A DNA stretch of 64,000 bases, taken from the NCBI RefSeq assembly GCF_000373105.1, contig NZ_KB890435.1, positions 4,083-68,082 of the forward strand. The letters run 5' to 3'. Below the pieces are notes generated by a model. That model ran no database searches. It was not told the DNA's origin and worked only from the letters and a program-made list of their open reading frames with translations. The first letter of the stretch is position 1. Each line of letters starts with the position of its first letter. Positions 16,695 to 25,784 of this stretch are shown piece after piece. The DNA is from Neolewinella persica DSM 23188 (GTDB taxonomy: Bacteria; Bacteroidota; Bacteroidia; Chitinophagales; Saprospiraceae). Both the position numbers and the translations under genes were made by a program.

Positions 16695-17153
16695 TTAAAA
16701 ACCGAATTTACGCACAACCCCCTGCTCCTCAAGATAAGCGCGCAGGCTGCTTACGTTGACTTCAAGTCGAACCGTCAGGTTAGGGATTCTTTTCTTTGTT
16801 TTGCGGCTGAAACGACTCGCTTCCTGAGCTATTAGAAAAGAGGTGTATGTCTTTTCGGCAAAGAAGGAATCGAAAAAGGCCTGATGCTTTGCCATCACAG
16901 CGTTGGGTTTACTACCCAGCATTGGTTTGTACTGGAAAGAGCCGGCAATACCTCTGGTCAATAACTGGCGGAAGGTAGTACTAACGGCATGCTCAAAGGC
17001 TTCAGGTTTCTTTTCCCCGAACCCATCTGCGGTCACGGTAATTACGCCCTCCGAATAGCTCCCAAGGTACTTTACGTTCCCGCCGGCCACCTGGCCCATA
17101 AGCGAAAAGGAACCCGCCATCAAAAATAGCAGTAAGGTCAATAATGGCTTCAT
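16695..17153 (-). CDS. Small exported protein, first gene of the seven-gene operon
   Basis: A 152-residue protein with signal peptide (MKPLLTLLLFLMAGSFSLMG). The mature part has EGVITVTADGFGEKKPEAFEHAV, a pattern like LPP20-type or SIMPL-like strand-helix repeats in which a beta strand is followed by a long helix of conserved Ala/Glu. It ends with a predicted coiled helix RAYLEEQGVVRKFGF. The function is unknown. It begins the operon that runs to 10335. Confidence 0.6.
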   Translation of the reverse strand: MKPLLTLLLFLMAGSFSLMGQVAGGNVKYLGSYSEGVITVTADGFGEKKPEAFEHAVSTTFRQLLTRGIAGSFQYKPMLGSKPNAVMAKHQAFFDSFFAEKTYTSFLIAQEASRFSRKTKKRIPNLTVRLEVNVSSLRAYLEEQGVVRKFGF

Positions 17154-17203
17154 GTGTCTATATACTAATGAACTCAGCGGGCTATACCCGTTAAGGGGGC
17201 CGC

Positions 17204-17211
17204 CAAAGGTA
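17204..17211 (-). promoter_or_regulatory. -7 element for the seven-gene operon
   Basis: The minus strand reads TACCTTTGGCGG, matching TAnnTTTG, 51 bases before the first ATG. No clear -33 TTTG is seen at the expected spacing. Confidence 0.5.
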
Positions 17212-17475
17212 ATACGCTAAGGCCGGAATTCATAAGCGGGAGCAATTGGCCCATAACTCTATTCGAAACCAAATATTTCTTAAGGGCAAAGCTATCTGGC
17301 GATATGTATTTTCAACCAAAACCGAGTAACGTTTTAACGAGAGCCTTCTCTGTAAGGCAGCTTTTTTCAGGCATATGAGAATAAGTGTACGCACTTGTAT
17401 GAACGCTATCACCCTTGGCAGCTCCGGGCAAAAGGCTCATCGGCCGAGCGTACTTTTTTCTGTCATCCTTTCCCT

Positions 17476-17492
17476 GCACCTGCGGCCGCGCC
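17476..17492 (+). repeat. R17 dispersed repeat, copy 3
   Basis: Perfect core with NotI site, preceded by TCATCCTTTCCCT. It lies seven bases from the terminator of the respiratory operon, in a 404-base gap that otherwise holds only the promoter at 17204. Confidence 0.9.
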
Positions 17493-17499
17493 CAAAATA

Positions 17500-17537
17500 A
17501 AAACGCCACCATCAACCATGGTTGACGGTGGCGTTTT
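17500..17537 (-). terminator. Terminator of the Act-caa3 respiratory operon
   Basis: AAAACGCCACC and GGTGGCGTTTT form an 11-bp perfect stem, with further pairing of CAACC/GGTTG inside. It begins 20 bases past the last gene stop. On the minus strand the stem ends in TTTT and runs into TATTTTG. Confidence 0.85.
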
Positions 17538-17557
17538 AGTCTTGAAGACCAATAAAG

Positions 17558-17977
17558 TTAGCCAATAATCAGGTCATCTTGAGCCGGAGTGATGGCCCCC
17601 GTAGACCCTGACTGAATAGGAGCTTCTATGCGGTTACGCTTATTGATTTCTTCACGATTTCCTTTCCAGGCATCACCTTCGTAAAAGAAGGCAATGACCC
17701 CCCAAACGAGCAAGCCCATTGGCAGTAGCACCGTTAAGGCCAGGCCTTTGACTTCGTAGGCCATGTGCATGAACTCGTAAATGATGAAGTATGCCTTGTA
17801 AACCGAGAGGACGATGATCAGTATAGCAAGTCCGATGAAGATCGGTTGCATGTCTTTAGCCCAGTCCTGAGCCTTAAGAAGAGAAAGGATTACTTCCGCA
17901 ACGGTAACCGCTGCCAACAAGCCAAGTCCTTTCCAAACCGCTTTTTTTGAATCTTCGTAGCTAGCGTGAGATGCCAT
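17558..17977 (-). CDS. Cytochrome c oxidase subunit IV
   Basis: A 139-residue inner-membrane protein with three transmembrane segments (about 16-33, 43-66 and 78-97). It matches the small prokaryotic subunit IV family of caa3-type oxidases, which stabilises the complex and has no redox centre. A soluble tail of about 40 residues (GDAWKGNREEINKRNRIEAP and on) follows the last helix. It is the last gene of the respiratory operon, 123 bases behind coxIII, and is followed by the terminator. Confidence 0.85.
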   Translation of the reverse strand: MASHASYEDSKKAVWKGLGLLAAVTVAEVILSLLKAQDWAKDMQPIFIGLAILIIVLSVYKAYFIIYEFMHMAYEVKGLALTVLLPMGLLVWGVIAFFYEGDAWKGNREEINKRNRIEAPIQSGSTGAITPAQDDLIIG

Positions 17978-18100
17978 GAGGATAATATTTTTTCGCCAGT
18001 AAAGCCGGCCGTTAGGTTATTGTTATTTGCTGTCTGCAAAATGCGCAGCGTTTCAATAGTTCCTTTCCGCAATACTACGGAAAGAGACTGGAAAGTAGAT

Positions 18101-19075
18101 TTACAGGAGGTAGAATACGAGGAATACGAAGACCCATACCAAATCTACAAAGTGCCAGTAGAGGCCGATCTTTTCGACCATCTCGTAGCCGTTTCTGCGG
18201 GCGGCGTAGACGCCGCTGCCTGCGTTAATCAGGATGATAAGCAGGAAGCCGACGCCGGTAAGTACGTGAAAACCGTGGAAACCGGTAATGCCGAAGAAGA
18301 GGGCACCGAAGGCAGATGGGCCGAATTCCTGGGTTTTGGTAGCTCCGGCATCGAAGCCATCGCTTACCAGAAATTTGCGATGAATGTAGCCGCGGTCGTC
18401 GACCATATAGCCCGCAGCATCAGTCGCCGTGGTTGGATACTCGAAGTGGGCTTCTCCTTCATGACCTTCGCCGTGGCTCTCACCCGCTTTGTGCATGAGG
18501 TAGGTTTCACCAGCAACTACCGCTTCATCGGTAGGCTCGCCAGTTTCGGGGTCAAGGTAAACGCCGTTTTCCACATAGGTGCCAAACGGGTTAGTGGTTA
18601 CCGTCATGTGCTCTACGTTGATCAGGTTGTTCCACTCCCAGGCCTGACAGCCAAGAAAGCCAGCTCCACCAATTACGGTAAGTAACATCCAGAAAACCAC
18701 TCCACGTTTGTTCTCGCGTGCGCCTTCCTGCACCGCCCGAACCATGGTACCGGAGCTGATGATGAGGAGGAACGACATGAAAGTTACAAAGATCAGTGGC
18801 GCATGGCCACCGGGAAATAACTCATGGATACCAAAGGGAGCGGTAGCGAAAACCGCGTCAGGAACTGGCCAGCTGGGGCTACTGATACGCAGGGTACCGT
18901 AGGCAATCAGGAAGCCTGAAAAGGTAAAAGCATCCGAAAGCAGGAAGTACCACATCATCAACTTCCCGTAGGAAGTCGCGAAGGGTTTACTATCACCGCC
19001 TTCCCATCCGCCCTCGGGCTGGTGGTGCTCGGCGTGCGCGTCGTGTTCAACGAGAAGGTCCGTTTCTGCGGCCAT
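18101..19075 (-). CDS. Cytochrome c oxidase subunit III (larger paralogue)
   Basis: A 324-residue membrane protein. It has a His-rich N-terminus (EHDAHAEHHQ), the first helix after KLMMWYFLLSDAFTFSGFL, a central block FLGCQAWEW, and the C-terminal FGITGFHGFHVLTG and GLYWHFVDLVWVFVF that are typical of subunit III. An insertion of about 90 residues between helices (about 150-240, with ESHGEGHEGEAHFEYP) is long for the family and histidine-rich. It carries no redox centre and supports proton uptake and stability of the oxidase. A second, shorter coxIII gene lies directly upstream in the operon. Confidence 0.92.
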   Translation of the reverse strand: MAAETDLLVEHDAHAEHHQPEGGWEGGDSKPFATSYGKLMMWYFLLSDAFTFSGFLIAYGTLRISSPSWPVPDAVFATAPFGIHELFPGGHAPLIFVTFMSFLLIISSGTMVRAVQEGARENKRGVVFWMLLTVIGGAGFLGCQAWEWNNLINVEHMTVTTNPFGTYVENGVYLDPETGEPTDEAVVAGETYLMHKAGESHGEGHEGEAHFEYPTTATDAAGYMVDDRGYIHRKFLVSDGFDAGATKTQEFGPSAFGALFFGITGFHGFHVLTGVGFLLIILINAGSGVYAARRNGYEMVEKIGLYWHFVDLVWVFVFLVFYLL

Positions 19076-19148
19076 GTTTTTGCTATTTATACTCGGTGGT
19101 TATACATACTTCCCACTGCCGTAGCATTGGGATGTTCTCTTAAAATTA

Positions 19149-19739
19149 TTAGCGTTGCAAGCTCAGGAATACGATCAGGTAGATCCAGAGCAGGTCAACA
19201 AAATGCCAGTAGGTCAGCGTCAACTCCAACCGCAACTGGCGGGCGGGAGTACGCTTCAACTTGCGTACGAAAGCGACGACCAGGGCTACGGTCAGTACAG
19301 CGATGCCACCCAATACGTGGACAGCGTGTAAGCCACTGATGGCGTAGACAAAATCACCGGATGGATTGATCTTTAACGGGACGCCTTCGGCGGCCAGTTG
19401 TTCCCAACCCAGGTATTGCAGTATTACAAAGGCGATCCCTAAAACAAAGGTCAGGCTAAGTAATGACTTGTAGGCAAACGCTGCTTCTCGTTTGAAGGCA
19501 CTATAAGCGGCGTGCAAAGTTAGGCTACTTACAACTATGACCAAAGTGTTCCAGTAGAAAATAGATGGGATGTCGAATTCCAGCCAGTTTCCAGCTGCTC
19601 TCCGAACCACATAGGCACTGGTCAGCGCTGTGAACATCATTATCAGGCTCACCAACCCTACCCAAAGCGCTAGCTTTTTGGGGTGAATTTTATTGCGCCG
19701 GGTGGCAACCTCCATTTCCTTATTTACGGTAGTTTCCAT
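19149..19739 (-). CDS. Cytochrome c oxidase subunit III (shorter paralogue)
   Basis: A 196-residue protein with five membrane helices. It has WVGLVSLIMMFTALTSAYVVRR, FYWNTLVIVVSS, VLQYLGWEQL, ISGLHAVHVLGG and TYWHFVDLLWIYLIVFL. Two coxIII genes per operon are usual in Bacteroidota. It lies five bases behind ctaB and so is probably translationally linked to it. Confidence 0.92.
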   Translation of the reverse strand: METTVNKEMEVATRRNKIHPKKLALWVGLVSLIMMFTALTSAYVVRRAAGNWLEFDIPSIFYWNTLVIVVSSLTLHAAYSAFKREAAFAYKSLLSLTFVLGIAFVILQYLGWEQLAAEGVPLKINPSGDFVYAISGLHAVHVLGGIAVLTVALVVAFVRKLKRTPARQLRLELTLTYWHFVDLLWIYLIVFLSLQR

Positions 19740-19744
19740 GGCAA

Positions 19745-20659
19745 TTAGTTTAAGATAAATTGCTGCCCTATCCAGTAAGCTGTGAACGCCAGAGGAAGGT
19801 AGGCAAAAGAGAAAAACATCATGCCCAGCGCCGACTTGCGTCCGGGTTGAGCACGAAAAGCCAATGCAAAGTGGAGAAAGACACCACTCAGCAAGACCAC
19901 CAGGCCAGCGGCCCAGATGGAGGTTACCCCTAAATAGTAAGGAACCGCAGCAAGTGGTACCAGAACGATGGCAGCAATAACAGCGTCACGCCCTAAGGTC
20001 TTTGCATCTACAGTACCATTCCGTTCGGGGACCAATTTAAACCCGGCCTTCGCATAATCTTCGTAGCCCAAGTAACCTATCGCATAGAAGTGTGGTAGCT
20101 GCCAGAAAAACTGGATAGTGAAAAGCGTCAGTCCCAGTAAAGTTATTTGCCCTTCTGCAGCGGCGCAGCCGATGAGTGCGGGTAAAGCTCCCGGGATCGC
20201 ACCGACCAGAACAGCCACCGGTCCCACACGCTTTAACGGTGTGTAAACAAAAGCGTAACTGATCAACGAAACCATCCCAAGAAAGGCCGTCCAGGGGTTG
20301 AACAGTGCCAACAAGGTAATGCCACCAATGCTGGAAAACCCTGCAATCAGTAAAGCATCACTGGAACTAAGTCGACCTTCCGCCAGCGGACGCGTACGCG
20401 TACGCTCCATTTGACGGTCGTAATCCTTCTCGAGTACCTCATTAAGCACGTTGGCGGCGGCAGTAGTCAGAAAGCCACCAGCGGTAAGTACGAATACGTA
20501 CCACCAGCTAAACGAGCCTGCACCTAAAGCGACCATGTAAGCCAACACGGAAGACAGGACCACCGTAGCGGACAGCCTGAATTTAACCAGGGCGCCCAAG
20601 TCCGTTAGCCGCTGGCTAAACGTACTGGTAATTTCCCGACTTGCGCTTTGATGCTTCAC
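19745..20659 (-). CDS. ctaB: Protoheme IX farnesyltransferase (heme O synthase)
   Basis: A 304-residue UbiA-type prenyltransferase with about eight to nine membrane helices. The prenyl-diphosphate site is NVLNEVLEKDYDRQMERT followed by RTRPL; the second Asp-rich part includes YEDYAKAGFKLVPERNG. It converts heme B to heme O for the oxidase encoded around it. It follows coxI at 99 bases, with a stem-loop between them at 20702-20736. Confidence 0.96.
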   Translation of the reverse strand: MKHQSASREITSTFSQRLTDLGALVKFRLSATVVLSSVLAYMVALGAGSFSWWYVFVLTAGGFLTTAAANVLNEVLEKDYDRQMERTRTRPLAEGRLSSSDALLIAGFSSIGGITLLALFNPWTAFLGMVSLISYAFVYTPLKRVGPVAVLVGAIPGALPALIGCAAAEGQITLLGLTLFTIQFFWQLPHFYAIGYLGYEDYAKAGFKLVPERNGTVDAKTLGRDAVIAAIVLVPLAAVPYYLGVTSIWAAGLVVLLSGVFLHFALAFRAQPGRKSALGMMFFSFAYLPLAFTAYWIGQQFILN

Positions 20660-20701
20660 GATTGATTAAACAAGGAATGATAAATGCAGGAACTAAAAAC
20701 C

Positions 20702-20736
20702 AGAAACTAGGAACCAGCAGCTAGTTCCTAGTTTCT
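20702..20736 (-). promoter_or_regulatory. 13-bp perfect intercistronic stem-loop
   Basis: AGAAACTAGGAAC and GTTCCTAGTTTCT are separated by nine bases, between coxI and ctaB. A further CTAGTTCC word lies just beside it. It could act as a processing or 3-prime-protecting hairpin that lowers ctaB relative to coxI. It has no T tail. Confidence 0.6.
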
Positions 20737-20758
20737 AGCGCTCTAGTTCCTTAGAGGC

Positions 20759-22609
20759 CTAGTGTGCCGGAGATTCATCCGGGCCTACCGGTTCGACCTG
20801 AGAAATAAACTCTCGTCCGTCTTTACCGTAGTCATAAGCCCAGCGCTGAACAGCAGGCAGTTTACCCGGCCAGTTACCGTGGCCTGTTTCGATTGGTGTA
20901 GTCCACTCCAACGTGTTGGCGTTGTAGGGGTTCATCGTTTTCATCTTACGTCCTTTCCAGATGCTGTAGAAGAAGTTCAGAACGAAGAGCAGCTGGAAAC
21001 CAAAAGTGATGATGGCTGCAATAGTTATGAATTTATTCAAATCTCCAAATTGGCTAAAAGACTGGAAGACATCGAAGCTGTAGTAACGGCGAGGCACACC
21101 TGCCATACCGATAAAGTGCATCGGCCAGAAGACACAGTAGGCACCAATGATCGTTCCCCAGAAGTGGAACTTACCAAGTGTTTCGTTCATAAAGCGACCG
21201 TACATCTTGGGGAACCAGTGGTAAACACCGGCGTACATACCGAAGAAGGCCGCTACTCCCATCACAATGTGGAAGTGAGCTACTACGAAGTAAGTATCGT
21301 GCAGTTGAATATCAAGGGTAGAGTTACCGAGCCAGATACCGGTAAGACCACCGGAAATGAACATGGAGACAAAGCCGATACCAAAGAGGCTGGCGGGATT
21401 GAAGCGTACGCTACCACCGTATAAAGTAGCAATCCAGTTGAACACTTTTACTGCCGATGGTACGGCAATGATCAACGTAAAGACCACGAAGAAATTGGCG
21501 ATGAAAGGATTGACCCCAGACATAAACATGTGGTGTGCCCACACGATGAAAGAGAGGAAACCAATCGCCAGTATCGAAAAGACCATGGCCTTGTATCCAA
21601 AGATCGGCTTACGGGCATTAACGGAGAGTACCTCCGAAACAATACCCATCGCAGGAAGGATAATGATGTATACCTCCGGGTGACCGAGGAACCAGAACAA
21701 GTGCTGGTAAAGGATCGGGCTACCACCTACGTGGTCAAGTGCCTGTCCGCCAATGTAAATGTCGGAAAGGTAGAAGCTGGTACCGATACCACGGTCAAGC
21801 ATCATCAGGAAGAAGGCAGAGACCAACACGGGGAAAGACAGCAAGCCCAAAATAGCCGTCACGAAGAAAGCCCAAATCGGGAGTGGCAAACGCCACATGC
21901 TCATGCCCTTAGTCCGAAGGTTAAGTACGGTAGTAATGTAGTTGATGCCACCAAGGAGGACTGAAACCACGAAAAATACCAAAGAGATTGTCCAAAGCGT
22001 CATACCGGCACCAGATCCATCCATGGCTTGGGGGAGTGCGGAAAGCGGAGGATAGGCTACCCAACCACCGGCAAATGGGCCGGTACTGAGGAACAGGGAA
22101 GCAAACATGATCGTACCGGAAATAAAGAAGAACCAGTAACTCATCATATTGAGCATTGGCGAAGCCATATCTCTGGCGCCAATCATCAGCGGGATCAATA
22201 GGTTCGAGAAGGTACCTGACAAGCCAGCGGTGAGCACGAAGAATACCAGAATGGTACCGTGCATAGTAACCAAAGCGTAGTAGAAATCAGGTACAAGACT
22301 ACCAACTCCATCGGAGTTGACAGCTATCCATTTTCCAAGTACGGGCTTTAGCCAGGCGATGCTCTCTTCAGGAAAGCCAAGTTGCATCCGGAATACCAGA
22401 GACATCAGACCACCAATAATGGCCCACATCATCCCGGTAATCAGGAACTGCTTGGCAATCATTTTGTGATCCTGCGAGAAAACATAATGAGAGATGAAAT
22501 TAGATTGGTATTTGTCTCCGTGGTGATGCTCGTGGAAGTGGTCCTCGTAACCCAATTCCTGGATCAGACCTTCCTCACGATTTGCCGGAGCTATAACTGC
22601 TGTTGCCAT
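20759..22609 (-). CDS. ctaD: Cytochrome c oxidase subunit I
   Basis: A 616-residue protein of twelve main helices that holds the low-spin heme and the heme/CuB centre. Seen motifs are YALVTMHGTILVFF (heme ligand), WFLGHPEVYIIILP with the Glu and the His-Tyr cross-link pair (GHPEVY), WAHHMF (CuB His pair) and HDTYFVVAHFHIVMG with ligands of both hemes. The GHPEVY Glu places it in the A1-like group. A His-rich N-terminus (EDHFHEHHHGDKYQ) is unusual. It follows coxII by 35 bases. Confidence 0.97.
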   Translation of the reverse strand: MATAVIAPANREEGLIQELGYEDHFHEHHHGDKYQSNFISHYVFSQDHKMIAKQFLITGMMWAIIGGLMSLVFRMQLGFPEESIAWLKPVLGKWIAVNSDGVGSLVPDFYYALVTMHGTILVFFVLTAGLSGTFSNLLIPLMIGARDMASPMLNMMSYWFFFISGTIMFASLFLSTGPFAGGWVAYPPLSALPQAMDGSGAGMTLWTISLVFFVVSVLLGGINYITTVLNLRTKGMSMWRLPLPIWAFFVTAILGLLSFPVLVSAFFLMMLDRGIGTSFYLSDIYIGGQALDHVGGSPILYQHLFWFLGHPEVYIIILPAMGIVSEVLSVNARKPIFGYKAMVFSILAIGFLSFIVWAHHMFMSGVNPFIANFFVVFTLIIAVPSAVKVFNWIATLYGGSVRFNPASLFGIGFVSMFISGGLTGIWLGNSTLDIQLHDTYFVVAHFHIVMGVAAFFGMYAGVYHWFPKMYGRFMNETLGKFHFWGTIIGAYCVFWPMHFIGMAGVPRRYYSFDVFQSFSQFGDLNKFITIAAIITFGFQLLFVLNFFYSIWKGRKMKTMNPYNANTLEWTTPIETGHGNWPGKLPAVQRWAYDYGKDGREFISQVEPVGPDESPAH

Positions 22610-22644
22610 GGTAATCAGCTTTTAAATTGCTTCTGTGTGATAGT

Positions 22645-24177
22645 TTACTTAGACGGAGTATTGACGATTGTCGTCGGTACGGGTAATGCACCCCGTGTAA
22701 CATATAATTCTGTACGTCGGTTGGCCTCGCGGCCGTCTTCAGTTGCGTTGTCGGCGACGGGGGCGTACTGCCCGAAGCCAGAACTGACCAGTCGGTCGGC
22801 ACTAATGCCTCCTTTAACCAGATAATCCAGGACAACAGCTGCTCTGCGGTCGGAGAGCGTCAGATTTGCTTCCGCATTTCCAGTGTTGTCAGTATGCCCC
22901 TTCAGCAGGGACTTAACTTCCGCGTTCTTTTTCAAGAAAGCGATCGCATCATCCAACTGGTAACGACTCAGTTCAGTAAGCTGAGCACTTCCGGTTTCAA
23001 AAGTTACGTACTTCAGGATGAGCGTATTGTCATCATCTTCCGGGGTTTCCAGTGCCGTATTGGCCTCGGTATTAAATTCCTGACGGCGTTGCTCGATCTC
23101 TGCGGGGAACAGCATGCCAGTATTTGGGTCATTTTCCGTGAAACGGATGTTCTCCATGTAGTAAGATGGCTGCTCAGCCAACCAGGCTTCGTATTCATCT
23201 TCTTCGACAACTTCAAAAGTCCGCAACATCGAGTAATGACCGTTGCCACAAAGTTCAGCACATGCTAACTCGTAATTAGCCGTTTCCCAAAGCATCTTTT
23301 CCGGATCGTTCGGATCGGGAACCTGATATTCTTCGTACTCGCTGAGTGATTTGCGCCACTCCTTCGTCGTCTTTGTAGGTGTAAAAACGAAATAGGTAGG
23401 CAGGCCGGGCAATGCGTCCATCTTCACCCGAAACTGAGGAAGGTAGAAATCATGCAGTACATCCTTGGCCGTAATACGAACCCGTATCTTTTTGTTAAGC
23501 GGAAGCTTGAAATTGTTGACGAGTTTATCATCAGCGTTCTTCAAGTCAGTCCAGTCCTGACCAAGCGAGTTCGTACCATCGATCAGACGAAAGTCCTTAC
23601 GACCAATAAGGCCGTCTTCGCCAGGAAAACGTAGCTGCCAGGCAAACTGGTAACCAGTTGCTTCAATTTCGATGTAGTCGTCATCAGCACCAACATCTCC
23701 CATGATATCGTTCCAGGCGTCCAGACCGCTGATCACCAAAAAGGTCATAACGATGGCAGGAATACCCGTCCAGATAATCTCCAGTTGATTGTTGTGAGAA
23801 ATGAACTGTGCTTTGCCGCCTTTACGCTGGCGGTACTTGTAGGCGTACCAGAACAGGAGGATGTGTGTGAGAATGAACACGATATAGGTTACCGCAAGGG
23901 TAACGTTCATCATGCTGTCGATCCGACCACCATGAGCAGAGGCCGATTCGTGTGGACCATAGCCCAACATCCAGTTCTTGTAATAAAAAGCGGAGGCAGT
24001 ACATAGAACCAGGAAGGCAACCATGAAGGCAACAAGGTAGTACCCCGTCATCTTAGTGTTACGTGCTTCAACTTCCTCAGCACCGCGTAACTGCTTCGCC
24101 AGATCACGCACCCGTCCGATCTGAAGAACGATCAGGAGCAAAAGCGCAATACAGATAAATACTATTAGTGTAGACAT
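22645..24177 (-). CDS. ctaC: Cytochrome c oxidase subunit II fused to an OmpA-like domain
   Basis: A 510-residue protein. It has an extra N-terminal helix (4-20), a further one at 44-64, and the two subunit II helices near 88-112 and 135-152. The periplasmic CuA domain follows, with H242, C306, E308, C310, H314 and M317 in CAELCGNGHYSM. Residues 387-495 are an OmpA-like peptidoglycan-binding domain with LKGHTDNTGNAEANLTLSDRRA and GREANRRTELYV. Normal subunit II ends after CuA. The fusion would tie the oxidase to the cell wall from the periplasmic side. There is no heme c motif, so electrons must arrive from a separate cytochrome, probably ActE or the ActA c domain. Confidence 0.96.
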   Translation of the reverse strand: MSTLIVFICIALLLLIVLQIGRVRDLAKQLRGAEEVEARNTKMTGYYLVAFMVAFLVLCTASAFYYKNWMLGYGPHESASAHGGRIDSMMNVTLAVTYIVFILTHILLFWYAYKYRQRKGGKAQFISHNNQLEIIWTGIPAIVMTFLVISGLDAWNDIMGDVGADDDYIEIEATGYQFAWQLRFPGEDGLIGRKDFRLIDGTNSLGQDWTDLKNADDKLVNNFKLPLNKKIRVRITAKDVLHDFYLPQFRVKMDALPGLPTYFVFTPTKTTKEWRKSLSEYEEYQVPDPNDPEKMLWETANYELACAELCGNGHYSMLRTFEVVEEDEYEAWLAEQPSYYMENIRFTENDPNTGMLFPAEIEQRRQEFNTEANTALETPEDDDNTLILKYVTFETGSAQLTELSRYQLDDAIAFLKKNAEVKSLLKGHTDNTGNAEANLTLSDRRAAVVLDYLVKGGISADRLVSSGFGQYAPVADNATEDGREANRRTELYVTRGALPVPTTIVNTPSK

Positions 24178-24308
24178 CAGCTTTAAGTTAGCTTATTTAG
24201 ACGATCCGAATACTTGCTTCCGGACTTTCACAAATTTAACGAGTGTTGGACGTTTGTGTTAACCAGTTGCCCCTTGTTTAGATCGAGTCTAAATAATGGG
24301 CTGATTGG

Positions 24309-25721
24309 CTACGTATGGTGGTGCAGGCTCTCTTCGAAATACGGGTCTTTCTTAGGCTCCAACGGAGCTTTGGTCAGCATGCTGAGCACAAAGAACAGAA
24401 AGCCACCAAGGAAGCCCAGGAATATTCCAATCTCCAGTAAACCAGGGATAGTGTATCCCGCCTTGTAGGGCAGGAATACCCGGGTAGACTCATGGCCTTC
24501 GCCATGACCGGCAGCTGCGTGGTCGTCTCCATGACCCTCGGCGGCGTGGCCGTCGTCGTGACTGGCAGTGGCATGACCGTCGTCTGCCGCAGCGTGGTCG
24601 TCTCCGTGGCCAGCAGCATCCATAGTAGCGTGCTCCTCGTCACCGTGCCCACCAGCATCGTGCGTCATGTGGGTCAGTGTTTCACGGGCAGCTGGCTTGA
24701 TCATGTTGAAAAAATCGAACCAGTGGCCGAAGAACACAATCGCTGAAGCGAAGAATAATGTACCGAACTTACGCTTGGTATCGTTCCGCATCAGAATGAA
24801 GAACGGGGCGATAAAGTTCAGCAGGAGGTTCCCCCAGAACAATACCGGGTAGTTGTCCATCCGCGTTCGGAAGTAGATCGTTTCTTCCCCAACGTTTCCG
24901 TACCAGATCAACATGAACTGGCTGAACCATACATAGGTCCAGAAGATGGAGATAGCAAAAAGGTACTTACCAAGGTCATGGAAGTGTTCCGCGTTGATAC
25001 CGGGGAAGTAACCACGGCTCTTAAGGTAGATCAGTAGCATGATGGTCAGTGCCGTCATGGCAACAAACAGTGAAGCAGACGCATACCAGGCAAACATGGT
25101 AGAGTACCAGTGTGCATCGAGCGACATGATCCACTGCCAGATGACCGCGGCGGTGGTGAAACCAAGAATGATCAGGAAAGGAGCGGCGTACTTCTTGATA
25201 CGGGCGTGGTGCTCGTAGGCAGTCGTTCCGTTCTTGTCCTCATCAATACTGATTTGGCGAATCCGGCTGATGAAGAAATACCACAGGCCCATGAAGCCGA
25301 TCGTTGCGCCAGTATACCATACGGGGTTAAGGAAGGCAGACTTATGCTTAAGGATTGCATCGGTTGCTACCGCCTCCGCATCATTCCAGTGATACATGTG
25401 ATGAGCACCGGTCCACAGACCGACGATGATGACACCCATCAGGAACAGTCCCGGCAGCAGGAACATTCCGAAGGCCTCCCACACACGCTTAAATTGCACA
25501 AACCAACCGGCATAGGCCGTGGTAAAGGCAGCATAGGCGAAACAGGCCATGAAGGAAATTCCGATGAAAAAGACGGAATTGTGAAGCAGGTTAGTCCAGA
25601 ACCGCATGTGGTGGCCTTCGCCACCGTCCACAAAGTAGCTTGCTACGAGCAACACCAAACCAATGAGGGCGAGGCCTCCGGTTACTGTTTTTGCCCGGGA
25701 TGAGAATACGAAGTTCTCCAT
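24309..25721 (-). CDS. actF: Alternative complex III subunit ActF
   Basis: A 470-residue protein of ten membrane helices, NrfD-like and paralogous to ActC, that supports quinol binding. Landmarks are FWTNLLHNSVFFIGISFMACF, GLWTGAHHMYHWND, SLDAHWYSTMFAWYASASLF and ISIFWTYVWFSQFMLIWYGN. Residues 352-411 form a His/Asp/Gly insertion with more than a dozen histidines before the last helix, likely at the membrane surface and able to bind metal. The last helix is at about 425-450. It lies 63 bases behind actE. Confidence 0.93.
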   Translation of the reverse strand: MENFVFSSRAKTVTGGLALIGLVLLVASYFVDGGEGHHMRFWTNLLHNSVFFIGISFMACFAYAAFTTAYAGWFVQFKRVWEAFGMFLLPGLFLMGVIIVGLWTGAHHMYHWNDAEAVATDAILKHKSAFLNPVWYTGATIGFMGLWYFFISRIRQISIDEDKNGTTAYEHHARIKKYAAPFLIILGFTTAAVIWQWIMSLDAHWYSTMFAWYASASLFVAMTALTIMLLIYLKSRGYFPGINAEHFHDLGKYLFAISIFWTYVWFSQFMLIWYGNVGEETIYFRTRMDNYPVLFWGNLLLNFIAPFFILMRNDTKRKFGTLFFASAIVFFGHWFDFFNMIKPAARETLTHMTHDAGGHGDEEHATMDAAGHGDDHAAADDGHATASHDDGHAAEGHGDDHAAAGHGEGHESTRVFLPYKAGYTIPGLLEIGIFLGFLGGFLFFVLSMLTKAPLEPKKDPYFEESLHHHT

Positions 25722-25784
25722 CTGATATATTTATTTCGGAGCCGTAGCCCGCTGTGTTTTATAGTTGGGTGGTTCTGTACTCCT

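Noticed and set aside
10335-17153. Curli secretion operon
   Set aside because: There is no fibre subunit, CsgE or CsgF, the CsgG-like proteins lack lipid anchors, and the remaining genes fit no curli component.
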